From contig NZ_JAFLND010000003.1 of the NCBI RefSeq assembly GCF_017313105.1, positions 668,206 through 732,205 of the forward strand: a stretch of DNA of 64,000 nt, written 5' to 3'. The notes beneath the pieces are model-generated. The model ran no database searches. It was not told where the DNA came from and saw only the letters and a list, made by a program, of their open reading frames with translations. The position numbers were made by a program, and so were the translations under genes. Shown piece by piece: positions 8,892 through 17,766 of the stretch (positions are counted from its first letter, which is position 1; each line of letters opens with the position of its first letter). This DNA is from [Muricauda] lutisoli (nom. illeg.). GTDB lineage: Bacteria; Bacteroidota; Bacteroidia; Flavobacteriales; Flavobacteriaceae.

Positions 8892-10844
8892 TTATTCGGC
8901 AGGTTCAAGTTTTTCTTCCTCTTTTTCAAAAGGTCTCTGGCCAAAAATCTTTTCCAAATCGTCTTTAAAAATAACCTCTTTGTCCAAAAGTCTTTCAGCA
9001 AGTTCGGTAAGCTTGTCTTTATTGTCTTCCAACAATTTAATAGCTCGTTGATACTGCTTTTCTATCATTTTGGATATCTCTTGGTCAATTTTTTGGGCCG
9101 TTTCTTCACTATACGGTTTGGTGAACCCGTACTCGTTCTGTCCTGAAGAGTCATAATAGGTAATGTTCCCCAATTCATCATTAAGCCCATATATGGTAAC
9201 CATGGCACGAGCTTGTTTGGTTACTTTTTCCAAATCACTCAATGCACCTGTGGAAATTTTGCCGAACATTACTTTTTCTGCGGCTCTACCACCCATGGTC
9301 GCACACATTTCATCGAACATTTGCTCTGGTCGAACAATTAAGCGTTCTTCGGGAAGGTACCAAGCGGCACCCAGCGATTGTCCACGCGGTACAATGGTAA
9401 CTTTTACCAACGGTGCAGCATGTTCCAGCATCCAGCTTACGGTGGCGTGCCCTGCTTCGTGGAAGGCAATGGTTTTCTTTTCGTCCGGGGTGATGATTTT
9501 GTTCTTCTTTTCCAGACCTCCGACAATTCTGTCAACGGCATCCAAGAAGTCTTGTTTTGTCACCGCTTTTTTCTCCTTACGAGCTGCGATAAGTGCAGCT
9601 TCGTTACAGACATTGGCAATATCTGCTCCTGAGAAACCGGGTGTTTGCTTGGCCAAAAAGTCCAAATCCAGTGTTTCTGCCGTTTTAATGGGACGAAGGT
9701 GAACTTCGAATATTTCCTTTCTTTCGTTGAGGTCGGGCAGGTCAACATAAATTTGACGGTCAAAACGCCCTGCACGCATCAATGCTTTATCCAGTACATC
9801 GGCACGGTTGGTTGCAGCCAACACAATTACGTTGGTATTGGTGCCGAAACCATCCATTTCGGTCAATAACTGGTTCAATGTATTTTCACGCTCGTCATTG
9901 GAACCCGTAAAGTTGTTCTTTCCCCTTGCACGTCCAATAGCGTCGATTTCATCAATAAATATGATGGCGGGTGATTTGTCCTTCGCTTGTTTGAACAAAT
10001 CCCTTACTCTTGATGCCCCCACACCTACGAACATCTCCACGAAGTCTGAACCTGATAGTGAGAAGAAAGGCACTTTTGCCTCACCTGCAACGGCTTTTGC
10101 CAAAAGGGTCTTACCTGTACCGGGAGGGCCTACCAAAAGGGCTCCCTTTGGTATTTTACCCCCAAGGGAGGTATATTTATCTGGGTTTTTAAGGAACTCT
10201 ACAATTTCTTGGACTTCTTCTTTTGCACCTTCCAAGCCTGCTACATCTTTAAAAGATGTGCGGGTATCCGTTTTTTCATCGAATAGTTTAGCCTTGGATT
10301 TTCCAATGTTGAAAATCTGCCCGCCTGCACCTCCTCCTGCACCGCCAGACATTCTGCGCATGAGGTATATCCAAATACCTATAATAAGGGCGAATGGCAA
10401 CAGGGTCAAGAATATTTCACCGAGCACATTGGATTCCGTGTCGAATTCGACAATGGTGTCCAAGTTGTTTTCTTTCTTGATTTCTGTGATTTCATTCTGG
10501 AAAATTTGGAGGTCTCCGTAGTCCAGAACGTATTGTGGTACCAGACTCGTGGAGGGGAAAAGGGGTTTCTCGGCCACACCTTTGTGGACGTCCTTGTTCA
10601 TGGCCTCCTCAGTAAGGTATACCTTGGCCTGACGCGTATTTGTAATGATGACTATTTTGGATATGTCACCATTGCGTAAAAATTCCTGTAACTCAGAAGT
10701 TGTGGTTTTTTCTGTGCTAGAAAAACTGCTTCCTCCAAAAAATTGGAAGCCAATTATAATAGCGATTACCACACCATAAATCCACCACGAACTAAAGCGT
10801 GGTTTCTTAGGAGCATTATTATTCGGGTTGTTTTCTTTTGCCAT
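8892..10844 (-). CDS. ftsH: ATP-dependent zinc metalloprotease FtsH
   Basis: Membrane-anchored AAA+ protease that removes misassembled membrane proteins and some regulators. 650 residues. N-terminal helix WIYGVVIAIIIGFQFF (residues 21-36), a periplasmic domain, a second helix near 145-165, then the AAA module: Walker A GPPGTGKT, Walker B IIFIDEIDAIG, and the SRH (RADVLDKALMRAGRFDRQI). The zinc protease motif HEAGH lies in the C-terminal third, followed by a Glu/Lys-rich tail. Starts 6 bases after rsfS, so the two are co-transcribed. Secure. Confidence 0.98.
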   Translation of the reverse strand: MAKENNPNNNAPKKPRFSSWWIYGVVIAIIIGFQFFGGSSFSSTEKTTTSELQEFLRNGDISKIVIITNTRQAKVYLTEEAMNKDVHKGVAEKPLFPSTSLVPQYVLDYGDLQIFQNEITEIKKENNLDTIVEFDTESNVLGEIFLTLLPFALIIGIWIYLMRRMSGGAGGGAGGQIFNIGKSKAKLFDEKTDTRTSFKDVAGLEGAKEEVQEIVEFLKNPDKYTSLGGKIPKGALLVGPPGTGKTLLAKAVAGEAKVPFFSLSGSDFVEMFVGVGASRVRDLFKQAKDKSPAIIFIDEIDAIGRARGKNNFTGSNDERENTLNQLLTEMDGFGTNTNVIVLAATNRADVLDKALMRAGRFDRQIYVDLPDLNERKEIFEVHLRPIKTAETLDLDFLAKQTPGFSGADIANVCNEAALIAARKEKKAVTKQDFLDAVDRIVGGLEKKNKIITPDEKKTIAFHEAGHATVSWMLEHAAPLVKVTIVPRGQSLGAAWYLPEERLIVRPEQMFDEMCATMGGRAAEKVMFGKISTGALSDLEKVTKQARAMVTIYGLNDELGNITYYDSSGQNEYGFTKPYSEETAQKIDQEISKMIEKQYQRAIKLLEDNKDKLTELAERLLDKEVIFKDDLEKIFGQRPFEKEEEKLEPAE

Positions 10845-10850
10845 TTTTTC

Positions 10851-11228
10851 TTAAGAATTGTAACTGCTTTCCACCATAGTGACCTTGGCATCTCCCCAAA
10901 GTCCTTCAATGTCATAAAATTCCCTAATGTGTTTTTGAAATACATGTACCACAACATTGACATAATCCATCAGCACCCATTCGGCGTTTTCTGAGCCTTC
11001 AACATGCCATGGCTTGTCGTGTATGGCTTTGCTCACCTTCTTTTGGATGGAGGATACTATTGCGTTAACATGTGTGTTGGAAGTACCATTGCAGATGATA
11101 AAGTAGTCGCAAACTGTATTTTCGATTTCCCTAAGGTCCAGTAGATTTATATCAACTCCTTTAACGTCTTCTATTCCTTCCAGGATCAAGGCAATCAATT
11201 CATCTGCACTAGCTTTCGTTTTCTGCAT
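10851..11228 (-). CDS. rsfS: Ribosome silencing factor RsfS
   Basis: 125-residue member of the RsfS/Iojap family, which binds ribosomal protein L14 and blocks subunit joining when nutrients are scarce. Typical family segments are visible: DYFIICNGTSNTHVNAI, the HVEGSENAEWVLMDYVNVVVHVF stretch, and REFYDIEGLWGDA near the C-terminus. First gene of the six-gene operon running to the ACBP gene; a promoter element lies 20 bases upstream of its start. Divergent from birA. Confidence 0.95.
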   Translation of the reverse strand: MQKTKASADELIALILEGIEDVKGVDINLLDLREIENTVCDYFIICNGTSNTHVNAIVSSIQKKVSKAIHDKPWHVEGSENAEWVLMDYVNVVVHVFQKHIREFYDIEGLWGDAKVTMVESSYNS

Positions 11229-11247
11229 TCAAAAAGTTTAGTTTTTA

Positions 11248-11255
11248 CAAAGTTA
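11248..11255 (-). promoter_or_regulatory. Bacteroidota -7 element for the rsfS-ftsH operon
   Basis: On the minus strand this reads TAACTTTG, an exact TAnnTTTG match, placing transcription start about 12-15 bases before the rsfS ATG (11228). I see no well-spaced -33 TTG. Confidence 0.55.
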
Positions 11256-11310
11256 TGTTTTTTTTGTTTTCTTAGCCCTAGTTTTTAACAAATCGTAAAG
11301 GCTTGTCACA

Positions 11311-12054
11311 TTGGGAAAACATTTTCAATTACTCAAACTTGATGCCACGGATTCCACAAATCAATATTTAAAGGATTTGTTGCGTTCTGAAAATCCTTTG
11401 GATTATACTGTTGTTGTTGCCGAAAAACAATTGAAAGGGCGTGGACAGATGGGGACGGTTTGGCATTCGGAAGGGGGTAAAAGCCTTACATTCAGTGTAT
11501 TGAAAAGGTTCGATGCATTGAGTGTCAAACATCAGTTTGTACTGAATATTGCCATTTCGATGGCTGTTTGTGACGTGCTGGAAGAACTTTCGGTGCCAAA
11601 TGTGAAGATAAAATGGCCCAACGACATTATGTCAGGTTCCAAGAAAGTTTGTGGCATTTTGATCGAAAATGTGCTCAAAGGTGAAAGGGTGGGGCAGTCC
11701 ATTATCGGAATTGGCTTGAACGTGAACCAAACGGATTTTGAAAATTTGGACAAAGCTTCCTCGTTGAAACGGATTACAGGCCGCAATTTTAATCTGGATG
11801 AACTGCTCCAAAAACTCTTGGAGCGTATCTGGTTGCGTTTGGAAGCTGTCGAATCCAAGACCGTCACACAATTGTTGCCTTCCTACGAAAAGTTACTTTT
11901 TAGAAAGGACAAACCTTCCACTTTTACCAATGCCGACGGAGAAATGTTCATGGGGTATATCCGAAGGGTTTCACCTTCCGGTAAATTGGAGATTGAACTG
12001 GAGGATAGGGTATTTAAAGAATTCGACCTAAAGGAAGTAAACTTGCTTTACTGA
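11311..12054 (+). CDS. birA: Biotin--[acetyl-CoA-carboxylase] ligase
   Basis: Attaches biotin through biotinyl-AMP to the carboxyl-carrier protein of biotin-dependent carboxylases. 247 residues, monofunctional: there is no N-terminal DNA-binding helix-turn-helix, so it does not act as a repressor. Catalytic motifs are LDATDSTNQYLK near the N-terminus, GRGQMGTVWHSE (biotinyl-AMP loop, residues 43-54), KWPNDIM and GILIEN; a small SH3-like C-terminal domain follows. The start is a TTG just before the first conserved strand; no ATG fits. The stop overlaps that of the convergent SRPBCC gene by 7 bases. Confidence 0.92.
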   Translation: MGKHFQLLKLDATDSTNQYLKDLLRSENPLDYTVVVAEKQLKGRGQMGTVWHSEGGKSLTFSVLKRFDALSVKHQFVLNIAISMAVCDVLEELSVPNVKIKWPNDIMSGSKKVCGILIENVLKGERVGQSIIGIGLNVNQTDFENLDKASSLKRITGRNFNLDELLQKLLERIWLRLEAVESKTVTQLLPSYEKLLFRKDKPSTFTNADGEMFMGYIRRVSPSGKLEIELEDRVFKEFDLKEVNLLY

Positions 12055-12446
12055 CCTATTTTGTCCAAGTTGTTGGACAGTGTTCCCATAAAATTGGTAA
12101 TGGGAGCTTTGATCATCATGGCCATCATGGCATTGAACTCTCCTTCAAAACTCAATGCAACTTCGCTTTCGTTTTCGCCCAGGGCTTTAATGTCCGCAGT
12201 CAATGTAAAGGGCAGCTTATCGCTGGCAGCGCCCAACACCACTTTGTCATTCGGGTTTTGTTCTTTTAACCGGAGCACGATTTCGGGCATGCCCTTCAAT
12301 GCAAATTTAAAAGTGTTCTCGTCCAACACTTCGAACTTGTCTATGTTATCGGGCATTAGGATTTCAAAGTTTTTGATGTTGGCCAAGAACTCAAATACTT
12401 CCTTGTCGCTTTTAGCTACCTGTTTTGTTGGGGTTTCAATGTGCAT
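12048..12446 (-). CDS. SRPBCC/polyketide-cyclase-like fold protein
   Basis: 132-residue protein with the START/SRPBCC lipid- or ligand-binding fold: THIETPTKQV-type first strand, FLANIKNFEILMPDNIDKFEVLDENTF, and a long C-terminal helix (FNAMMAMMIKAPITNFMGTLSNNLDKIGQ). No catalytic motif is visible and the ligand is unknown. It begins 9 bases after pyrE and probably shares its transcript; this pairing occurs in other flavobacteria as I recall, but no functional link to pyrimidine synthesis can be read from sequence. Confidence 0.72.
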   Translation of the reverse strand: MHIETPTKQVAKSDKEVFEFLANIKNFEILMPDNIDKFEVLDENTFKFALKGMPEIVLRLKEQNPNDKVVLGAASDKLPFTLTADIKALGENESEVALSFEGEFNAMMAMMIKAPITNFMGTLSNNLDKIGQ

Positions 12447-12455
12447 TATAAATTT

Positions 12456-13097
12456 TTATTTCTTCCATTCTTGTGGATTGGATCTCCACTCCAATAGGGT
12501 CTGTAATTGATTTTGTTGAATGTAGTTGGTCTCCGAGGCTTGTTCGATCAAGTTTTGGTAATCGGATAACGTATGAAGTTCCACACCTTCTTTTTCAAAA
12601 TTTTCGGTGGATACGGGGAAACCATAGGTAAATATTGCGATCATGCCTTTTATATCGGCATTTTGAGCCTTCAGGGCCTGTACGGCATTTAAACTGCTGT
12701 TACCCGTGCTTATAAGGTCTTCGATGACCACGACGCTCTGCCCATCTTCAAAATAACCTTCAATTTGGTTTTGCCTTCCGTGCTCTTTTGGTTTTGGCCT
12801 TACATAAACAAAGGGGAGACCCAGTGCTTCGGCGACCAAAATTCCAATTCCGATGGCGCCAGTGGCGACTCCTGCGATTACATCTGGCCTACCATAGAGT
12901 TTCTCGACCTGTTTGGCAATTTCTTCCCTTACAAAATTCCGCACTTGGGGGTAAGAGAGCATGATCCTGTTATCGCAATAAATAGGCGATTTCCAACCCG
13001 AAGCCCAAGTAAAAGGATTTTCAGGTTCCAACTTAATTGCATTAATTTGTAATAACAGCTCAGCTGTTTTTTTTGCGATTTGCTTATCTAAAACCAT
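12456..13097 (-). CDS. pyrE: Orotate phosphoribosyltransferase
   Basis: Joins orotate to PRPP to make OMP in de novo pyrimidine synthesis. 213 residues. The PRPP-binding loop is VVVIEDLISTGNSSLNAVQAL (near residues 118-138), with the catalytic loop Lys in YVRPKPKEHGRQNQIEG and the early segment FTWASGWKSPIYCDNR. I chose the ATG at 13097; the frame continues upstream to 13229 but that part runs through the divergent Nudix gene. A promoter element sits directly upstream, so the mRNA may be leaderless. Confidence 0.95.
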   Translation of the reverse strand: MVLDKQIAKKTAELLLQINAIKLEPENPFTWASGWKSPIYCDNRIMLSYPQVRNFVREEIAKQVEKLYGRPDVIAGVATGAIGIGILVAEALGLPFVYVRPKPKEHGRQNQIEGYFEDGQSVVVIEDLISTGNSSLNAVQALKAQNADIKGMIAIFTYGFPVSTENFEKEGVELHTLSDYQNLIEQASETNYIQQNQLQTLLEWRSNPQEWKK

Positions 13098-13101
13098 TGC
13101 G

Positions 13102-13109
13102 CAAATGTA
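13102..13109 (-). promoter_or_regulatory. pyrE -7 promoter element overlapping the Nudix gene start
   Basis: On the minus strand this reads TACATTTG, an exact TAnnTTTG match, with only four bases (CGCA) between it and the pyrE ATG. On the plus strand the same bases contain the ATG of the Nudix gene (13105-13107). Transcription of pyrE would begin at or very near its start codon. Confidence 0.6.
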
Positions 13110-13704
13110 TGAAGTTTTTGTTAATGAGGCTCCACTGATCTTAACAAACGAGCGCCCCCAAGATTCCAATGGTAATTTGTTTTCTTTGGATGGTGATTCC
13201 ATTGTTGAGGCTATCAAGCTTTTGTCCAAAAAGAAGCTGAAGAAGGCCTATTTGTATCATCCCGATGATGAAAAGATCCTGAAGCTTTTTATGCATAAGA
13301 TTCCTGTAGTGGTTGCGGGTGGCGGATTTGTCATCAACAAAAAGGGAAAGGTCCTGTTCATTTACCGGAACGGTAAATGGGATTTGCCCAAAGGAAAGGT
13401 TGATAAAGGAGAATCCATAGAAAATGCCGCAATTCGCGAAGTAGAGGAAGAAACAGGTGTGAAAAACCTTAAAATAGAACGGTTTCTGCATACCACTTAT
13501 CACATCTTTAAAAGAAATGGTGAATACCGCTTAAAGCAAACACACTGGTTTATTATGTCCACCAATTACAAAGGGAAATTGGTGGCGGAAAAATCCGAAG
13601 GCATCAAAAAAGTGAAGTGGAAAGGTGCCCGAAAGACCAAAAAGGCATTAAAAAATTCTTACCATAACATTAAGGTTCTGTTCAGGGATTGGCCCTTTAA
13701 TTAG
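13105..13704 (+). CDS. Nudix hydrolase
   Basis: 199-residue pyrophosphohydrolase-fold protein. The Nudix box GKVDKGESIENAAIREVEEE plus TGV (about residues 94-116) fits GX5EX7REUXEEXGU exactly. An extra N-terminal part of about 65 residues (VNEAPLILTNERPQDSNGN...) precedes the Nudix fold (PVVVAGGGFVINKKGKVLFIYRNGKWDLPKG), as in related flavobacterial proteins. Substrate unknown. The start codon lies 7 bases from that of the divergent pyrE. The stop overlaps the M14 peptidase stop by 8 bases on the other strand. Confidence 0.9.
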   Translation: MYEVFVNEAPLILTNERPQDSNGNLFSLDGDSIVEAIKLLSKKKLKKAYLYHPDDEKILKLFMHKIPVVVAGGGFVINKKGKVLFIYRNGKWDLPKGKVDKGESIENAAIREVEEETGVKNLKIERFLHTTYHIFKRNGEYRLKQTHWFIMSTNYKGKLVAEKSEGIKKVKWKGARKTKKALKNSYHNIKVLFRDWPFN

Positions 13705-15469
13705 GCAATAGTCCCGAGGCATCGCTCCCTTTTGCCACACGGTAAATCGGATAGGTGAGATAGGCTTCTTCAAAATGTTCCGATCGTTCAAAAATCCAAT
13801 TGAGCTGAGCATACCAATTGTTGGCAAAATTCAGATCAGCCTCTTTTTTAGCTTCAAATTCTCTTTGCAATAGCGAATCACTTTGTAACATTTCCAATGC
13901 CACATCTTCAAAAACGTAAGGGGAGAAACCTTCTTTTCGCTGCAGAACGGTATCAAAAAAGTTCCAATTGAAAAATGAGTCGGTTCCTTGTGGTTCCAAG
14001 GTTTCCAAAAGGTATCTAATTCCTGGTTGGCGGGTAGGAACCAATAAATCGCCTTCTCTAAAATGGATTTGCTTGGTGCTTTTTGCCACTTGGGTATTGG
14101 AGTGGAGGTAATGACCCTCATAAGGGGCATTTCGGGTATCATAATCCACAATGCGGTAGGCCTCAACCGTAAGCGTGGTATCTTTTTTTAACGGTATATA
14201 TTGAATTTTGTTGGCATCCAACCGTTCTATGACCCCTTTCCAACTTTTCTTTATAAGGTAGGCGGCAGGAACATCGATGGTGTCCGCGGGATAAAAATAA
14301 TCTTGGTAAACGGTTTCCTTGGTGAAGGGCTTTTCCCTATTGTACTTTAAACGTGGCAACCCTGTTACTTCACTGGTAATTTGTTCCGCCTCATAACCCT
14401 TAAAGTTAAGTAGGGTACTTCGTGTGGTGTCCACTTGCCAATTAAAGTAATACTCGGAAATGTCTAAATTTTTCCCCAAGGTTTCTTTACGGAGTGTTTT
14501 TATGTTCTGATGCTCTGCTTCAACTATTTCAACTAGGCTTTGCATGAGATCGTAGGTGCCCTCAACGCGTTGTTTGTAGGGTTTTAGCATATGGGTTTCC
14601 ACCATGAGCCCCAAAGTGCTCCATAGTGTGGTGTATCCGGTGGAGTACCTAGGGTGATCCATAAACTGGCTGAACCCCATCTCTGGTGGCACGTTAAATA
14701 CATTTACGTAGGGCGTAATGTCCCGATCTTTCTCCGCCAGTGAGTTTTCTAAACTTGGCATCAATGTTTCATGAAGGTATTCTCCCATTTCGCCCCCTAA
14801 CTTGTTGTGTTGTGTGAATAGGTGGGTCAACGTGTATTGGTAATCCGCTCCGTTGCTCACATGGTTGTCAATGAACACATCGGGTTTTACCATGTGGAAT
14901 ATTTTGGCGAAGGTCTGTGCGTTCTGGGTGTCCATTTTGATGAAATCCCGATTCAGGTCGTAGTTACGGGCATTGCCACGAAAGCCATATTCCAGTGGGC
15001 CGTTTTGATTGGCCCTTGTAGTGGAATTCCTGTTCAATGAACCGCCTACATTGTAAATGGGTATGGTGACCAGTACCGTATTTTGAGGCATATCCAGTTT
15101 TTCGGTGGCCAAATCCCTGTAAAGCATCATCGTGGCATCGATACCATCGCTTTCTCCTGGATGTATACCATTATTTATAAGGATGATGGATTTTTCCTTT
15201 CGTATATTCTCGTAGTTGAAATCTCCATCAGGATTAAATGTGACCATGTGCAGTGGGTAGCCGCTATCCGTTTTACCAATGGTGTGAATGTTTATTTCCG
15301 GGAATTCCCGGGCAAGTGCGATATAATAATCAATGGTTTGTTGATAAGTGGCTGTTTCCTTACCATTGGACATTTCGTAATGTGTTGGATACGAAGATTT
15401 CTCGTCCTTGGTCTCGGATTCGCAGGATGCAAAAAGAAAAAGTGCCGTAAAAAAAACTATGTACTTCAA
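13697..15469 (-). CDS. M14-family zinc carboxypeptidase lipoprotein
   Basis: 590-residue secreted peptidase. From a TTG start at 15469 the product begins with a textbook lipoprotein signal (KYIVFFTALFLFASC, Cys acylated). Zinc ligands are in NNGIHPGESDG (HxxE) and IDNHVSNGADYQ; the arginine and asparagine of YDLNRDFIKMD fit the M14 substrate site. The frame continues 17 codons further to a TTG at 15520, but a promoter element covers 15518-15525, so that start would not be transcribed. Probably acts on peptides at the outer membrane or periplasm. The C-terminal 200 residues are not recognised. Confidence 0.85.
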   Translation of the reverse strand: MKYIVFFTALFLFASCESETKDEKSSYPTHYEMSNGKETATYQQTIDYYIALAREFPEINIHTIGKTDSGYPLHMVTFNPDGDFNYENIRKEKSIILINNGIHPGESDGIDATMMLYRDLATEKLDMPQNTVLVTIPIYNVGGSLNRNSTTRANQNGPLEYGFRGNARNYDLNRDFIKMDTQNAQTFAKIFHMVKPDVFIDNHVSNGADYQYTLTHLFTQHNKLGGEMGEYLHETLMPSLENSLAEKDRDITPYVNVFNVPPEMGFSQFMDHPRYSTGYTTLWSTLGLMVETHMLKPYKQRVEGTYDLMQSLVEIVEAEHQNIKTLRKETLGKNLDISEYYFNWQVDTTRSTLLNFKGYEAEQITSEVTGLPRLKYNREKPFTKETVYQDYFYPADTIDVPAAYLIKKSWKGVIERLDANKIQYIPLKKDTTLTVEAYRIVDYDTRNAPYEGHYLHSNTQVAKSTKQIHFREGDLLVPTRQPGIRYLLETLEPQGTDSFFNWNFFDTVLQRKEGFSPYVFEDVALEMLQSDSLLQREFEAKKEADLNFANNWYAQLNWIFERSEHFEEAYLTYPIYRVAKGSDASGLLPN

Positions 15470-15517
15470 AATATTTCGGGAACTTTGGTTTGCACAAATA
15501 CCTGTGCACGATTGCCC

Positions 15518-15525
15518 CAAAAATA
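15518..15525 (-). promoter_or_regulatory. -7 promoter element for the M14 peptidase gene
   Basis: Minus strand TATTTTTG, an exact TAnnTTTG match, 50 bases upstream of the chosen TTG start. It favours the short lipoprotein start at 15469. Confidence 0.5.
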
Positions 15526-15539
15526 CGGATTATTATAAT

Positions 15540-15953
15540 TTATGAAGCGACTGTAATACAGCCGAGATCATTTGATTCGATTTTAAAAATGGGTTTGTTC
15601 TTAAAGTTGAGTGTATACGGACACCTGTCTTTGAAACCGTTCCATTTTTCGTAATCCAAAGGATCTATTGAAGAAGTGATCATATTGATTACGATATGCT
15701 CATTGATGTCCAAAGCGATAATTTCATCCAGAAAATCCCATCCATCCATAATCGGCATGTTGATGTCCAGGAAAATGACTTCGGGAATAATTCTCCCGTT
15801 TTCTTTCCTTTCTTTAACGGCCTCGTAGGCTTCCTGTCCATTTTGGAAAATTTGAATATCGTCGCAAATAACAACCGATTTCAACATTTTTTTAATACCA
15901 AACACGGTAATGGGATCATCGTCCACGATAAAAATACAACTAACTGTCTTCAT
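15540..15953 (-). CDS. Single-domain response regulator
   Basis: 137-residue CheY-like receiver with no output domain. The acidic pocket is IFIVDDDP (near residues 7-14), the phospho-acceptor aspartate is in VIFLDINMPIMDGWDFL, and the conserved lysine is in NFKNKPIF. I chose the ATG at 15953, which opens the first beta strand and overlaps the end of the histidine kinase gene by 14 bases, so the pair is translationally coupled. It probably receives phosphate from that kinase and acts by protein-protein contact. Confidence 0.88.
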   Translation of the reverse strand: MKTVSCIFIVDDDPITVFGIKKMLKSVVICDDIQIFQNGQEAYEAVKERKENGRIIPEVIFLDINMPIMDGWDFLDEIIALDINEHIVINMITSSIDPLDYEKWNGFKDRCPYTLNFKNKPIFKIESNDLGCITVAS

Positions 15954-17766
15954 TAAAATACACATTAAATGTAGTGCCTTTGTCAACTTCGCTTTGCACT
16001 GTTATACTTCCGCCCATAGCTTCGATTTGGTTCCTGACCAAGTAAAGACCAAAGCCTTTGGCATCTTCTCTGTTATGGAATGTTTTGTACATCCCGAAAA
16101 TTCTGTCTCCGTATTTGTTCAAATCAATCCCTAAGCCGTTGTCGGATATGCTCAATACAATACCGTCTTCGGATTTAACCGAATTAAGGGTGATCAATGG
16201 TGAGCGGTTAGGGCTTTTATATTTGACCGCATTGGAAATCAGGTTCAATATAATGCTGTCCAAGTAGGCCGGCACACAATTTACTTCTATATTTTCTCCA
16301 ATATTATTTATGATTTCGGTATTGTTCTTGTCCAATAATGCTGCAAGATTTTGTAGGACCTTAACAATGCTTTGCTTCAAGTTTAGGGTCTTCCTAGGAG
16401 CCGATGTATTGGTGTTCACGTCTACCACCTGATTCAGGTTTCCTAAAGTCTCCAGTAAATTATCCGATGCCTGTGAGAGCATATCGATTATGCGTTGTCT
16501 CTCCTGCGGGTCTTTTTCTGAGTTTAAAAAGCCTAAGAGCATGGAGAAATTTGCTGAGTGGGAACGTAAATTGTGAGAAACAATATGGGCGAAACTGATA
16601 AGCTTTTGATTCTGCGTTGAGGTAATATCGATCAAGTTATGCAGTTCTTCCTCTTTCCTTTTCATGGATGTTATATCCAAACTCATACCTATTAGTCCGC
16701 AAACCTTGCCCTCTAAATCAAAATGTGGAATTTTGGAGGTTAAAAAATAGGTTGTTTTTCCATTAAGCTTGCTAATGGTTTCTTTGCCTATTATCGGTGT
16801 TAGGTGTTTCATGACCTGTATATCCTCTTCCCTGGAAACTTTGGCCATTTGATCATCATAAAGTTCAAAATCATTTTTACCGATAAGCTGCTCTGCACTT
16901 TTGTTAAAGTAGTTACACTCTCCTTTGTTTACCAGTACTTTTCTCGATTCGAGGTCCTTCACGTAAACATTCAAAGGTAGGCTGTCTACCAAAGTGGAAA
17001 GTAATTGTTGGTGTTCTTTTACCCGGGTTTCGGCCATTTCTTCATCGTGAACATCTTTTATGGTTCCGAAAATTTTTCTGACTTTTCCGTTTTTAACAAA
17101 CGGTTTTCCCGTTATTCGGACCCATCTTTCCTCACCATGGTATGTAACCAGCATTAATTTTATATCGTAGGTTTGATGACTTGCCCTGACCTTGTGGAAC
17201 AGCATGGAAACTTTGTTTCGGCTATACCCTGGCTTAAAAAAATCAATGGCTTCTAAGGCAGTGGGCTGGTAGCTCTCCGGAACTTGATGTATGCGTTTTG
17301 TTTCCTTGCACCAAGAAAGTTTATCTTTTTGAACATCATACTCCCACCAACCTGTTTTGGATACTTCGACCTTGGTTTCTAAAATATTATTCAACCAGTC
17401 GATTTTTTGTTCTTTTTGAACTTCGGAAGTAATATCATCGGTCTGAACAATGGTCCCTATTACATTCTCTTCCTTGTCGAACCACGGGGCAAAATAGCTT
17501 TTTAAGTGACGGGTTCCATCATTGGCTTCCGTTTTGTGTTGTAGCGTAAATGGTTTGTTGTCCTTTAGTCTTTTTTTGAGGTCCGATGTCTTTGGATAGA
17601 GTTTGAATATTTTGGTCTTTCCATTTTTGTTTTGTGGGGGTAAGCCAAATATTCCCAACCAAGAGCAGGAGGCATCCAATAATATCCCTTCTTTGCAAAG
17701 AAGGGCTGTTGCCTTAGGCAATTGTTTTAGTAAATAAAATTGGTCAATGCTCTCAGCTGCTTTCAA
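15940..17766 (-). CDS. PAS-domain sensor histidine kinase
   Basis: 608-residue cytoplasmic kinase with no membrane segment. PAS-like domains fill the first 370 residues (FGLPPQNKNGKTKIFKLYP; WWEYDVQKDKLSWCKETKRI; VYVKDLESRKVLVNKGECNYF with a PAC-type end KIPHFDLEGKVCGLIGMSLDI). The phosphoacceptor histidine is in HIVSHNLRSHSANFSM, then the ATP-binding domain: N box LDSIILNLISNAVKYKS, G1 ISDNGLGIDL, G2 KGFGLYLVRNQIEAMGG. It transmits an unknown intracellular signal to the single-domain regulator encoded 14 bases within its 3' end. Confidence 0.92.
   Translation of the reverse strand: MKAAESIDQFYLLKQLPKATALLCKEGILLDASCSWLGIFGLPPQNKNGKTKIFKLYPKTSDLKKRLKDNKPFTLQHKTEANDGTRHLKSYFAPWFDKEENVIGTIVQTDDITSEVQKEQKIDWLNNILETKVEVSKTGWWEYDVQKDKLSWCKETKRIHQVPESYQPTALEAIDFFKPGYSRNKVSMLFHKVRASHQTYDIKLMLVTYHGEERWVRITGKPFVKNGKVRKIFGTIKDVHDEEMAETRVKEHQQLLSTLVDSLPLNVYVKDLESRKVLVNKGECNYFNKSAEQLIGKNDFELYDDQMAKVSREEDIQVMKHLTPIIGKETISKLNGKTTYFLTSKIPHFDLEGKVCGLIGMSLDITSMKRKEEELHNLIDITSTQNQKLISFAHIVSHNLRSHSANFSMLLGFLNSEKDPQERQRIIDMLSQASDNLLETLGNLNQVVDVNTNTSAPRKTLNLKQSIVKVLQNLAALLDKNNTEIINNIGENIEVNCVPAYLDSIILNLISNAVKYKSPNRSPLITLNSVKSEDGIVLSISDNGLGIDLNKYGDRIFGMYKTFHNREDAKGFGLYLVRNQIEAMGGSITVQSEVDKGTTFNVYFNEDS

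Noticed and set aside
13098..13229. Longer pyrE start at 13229
   Set aside because: The extra 44 codons run antisense to the Nudix gene and past the promoter element; the family starts at VLDKQIAKK.
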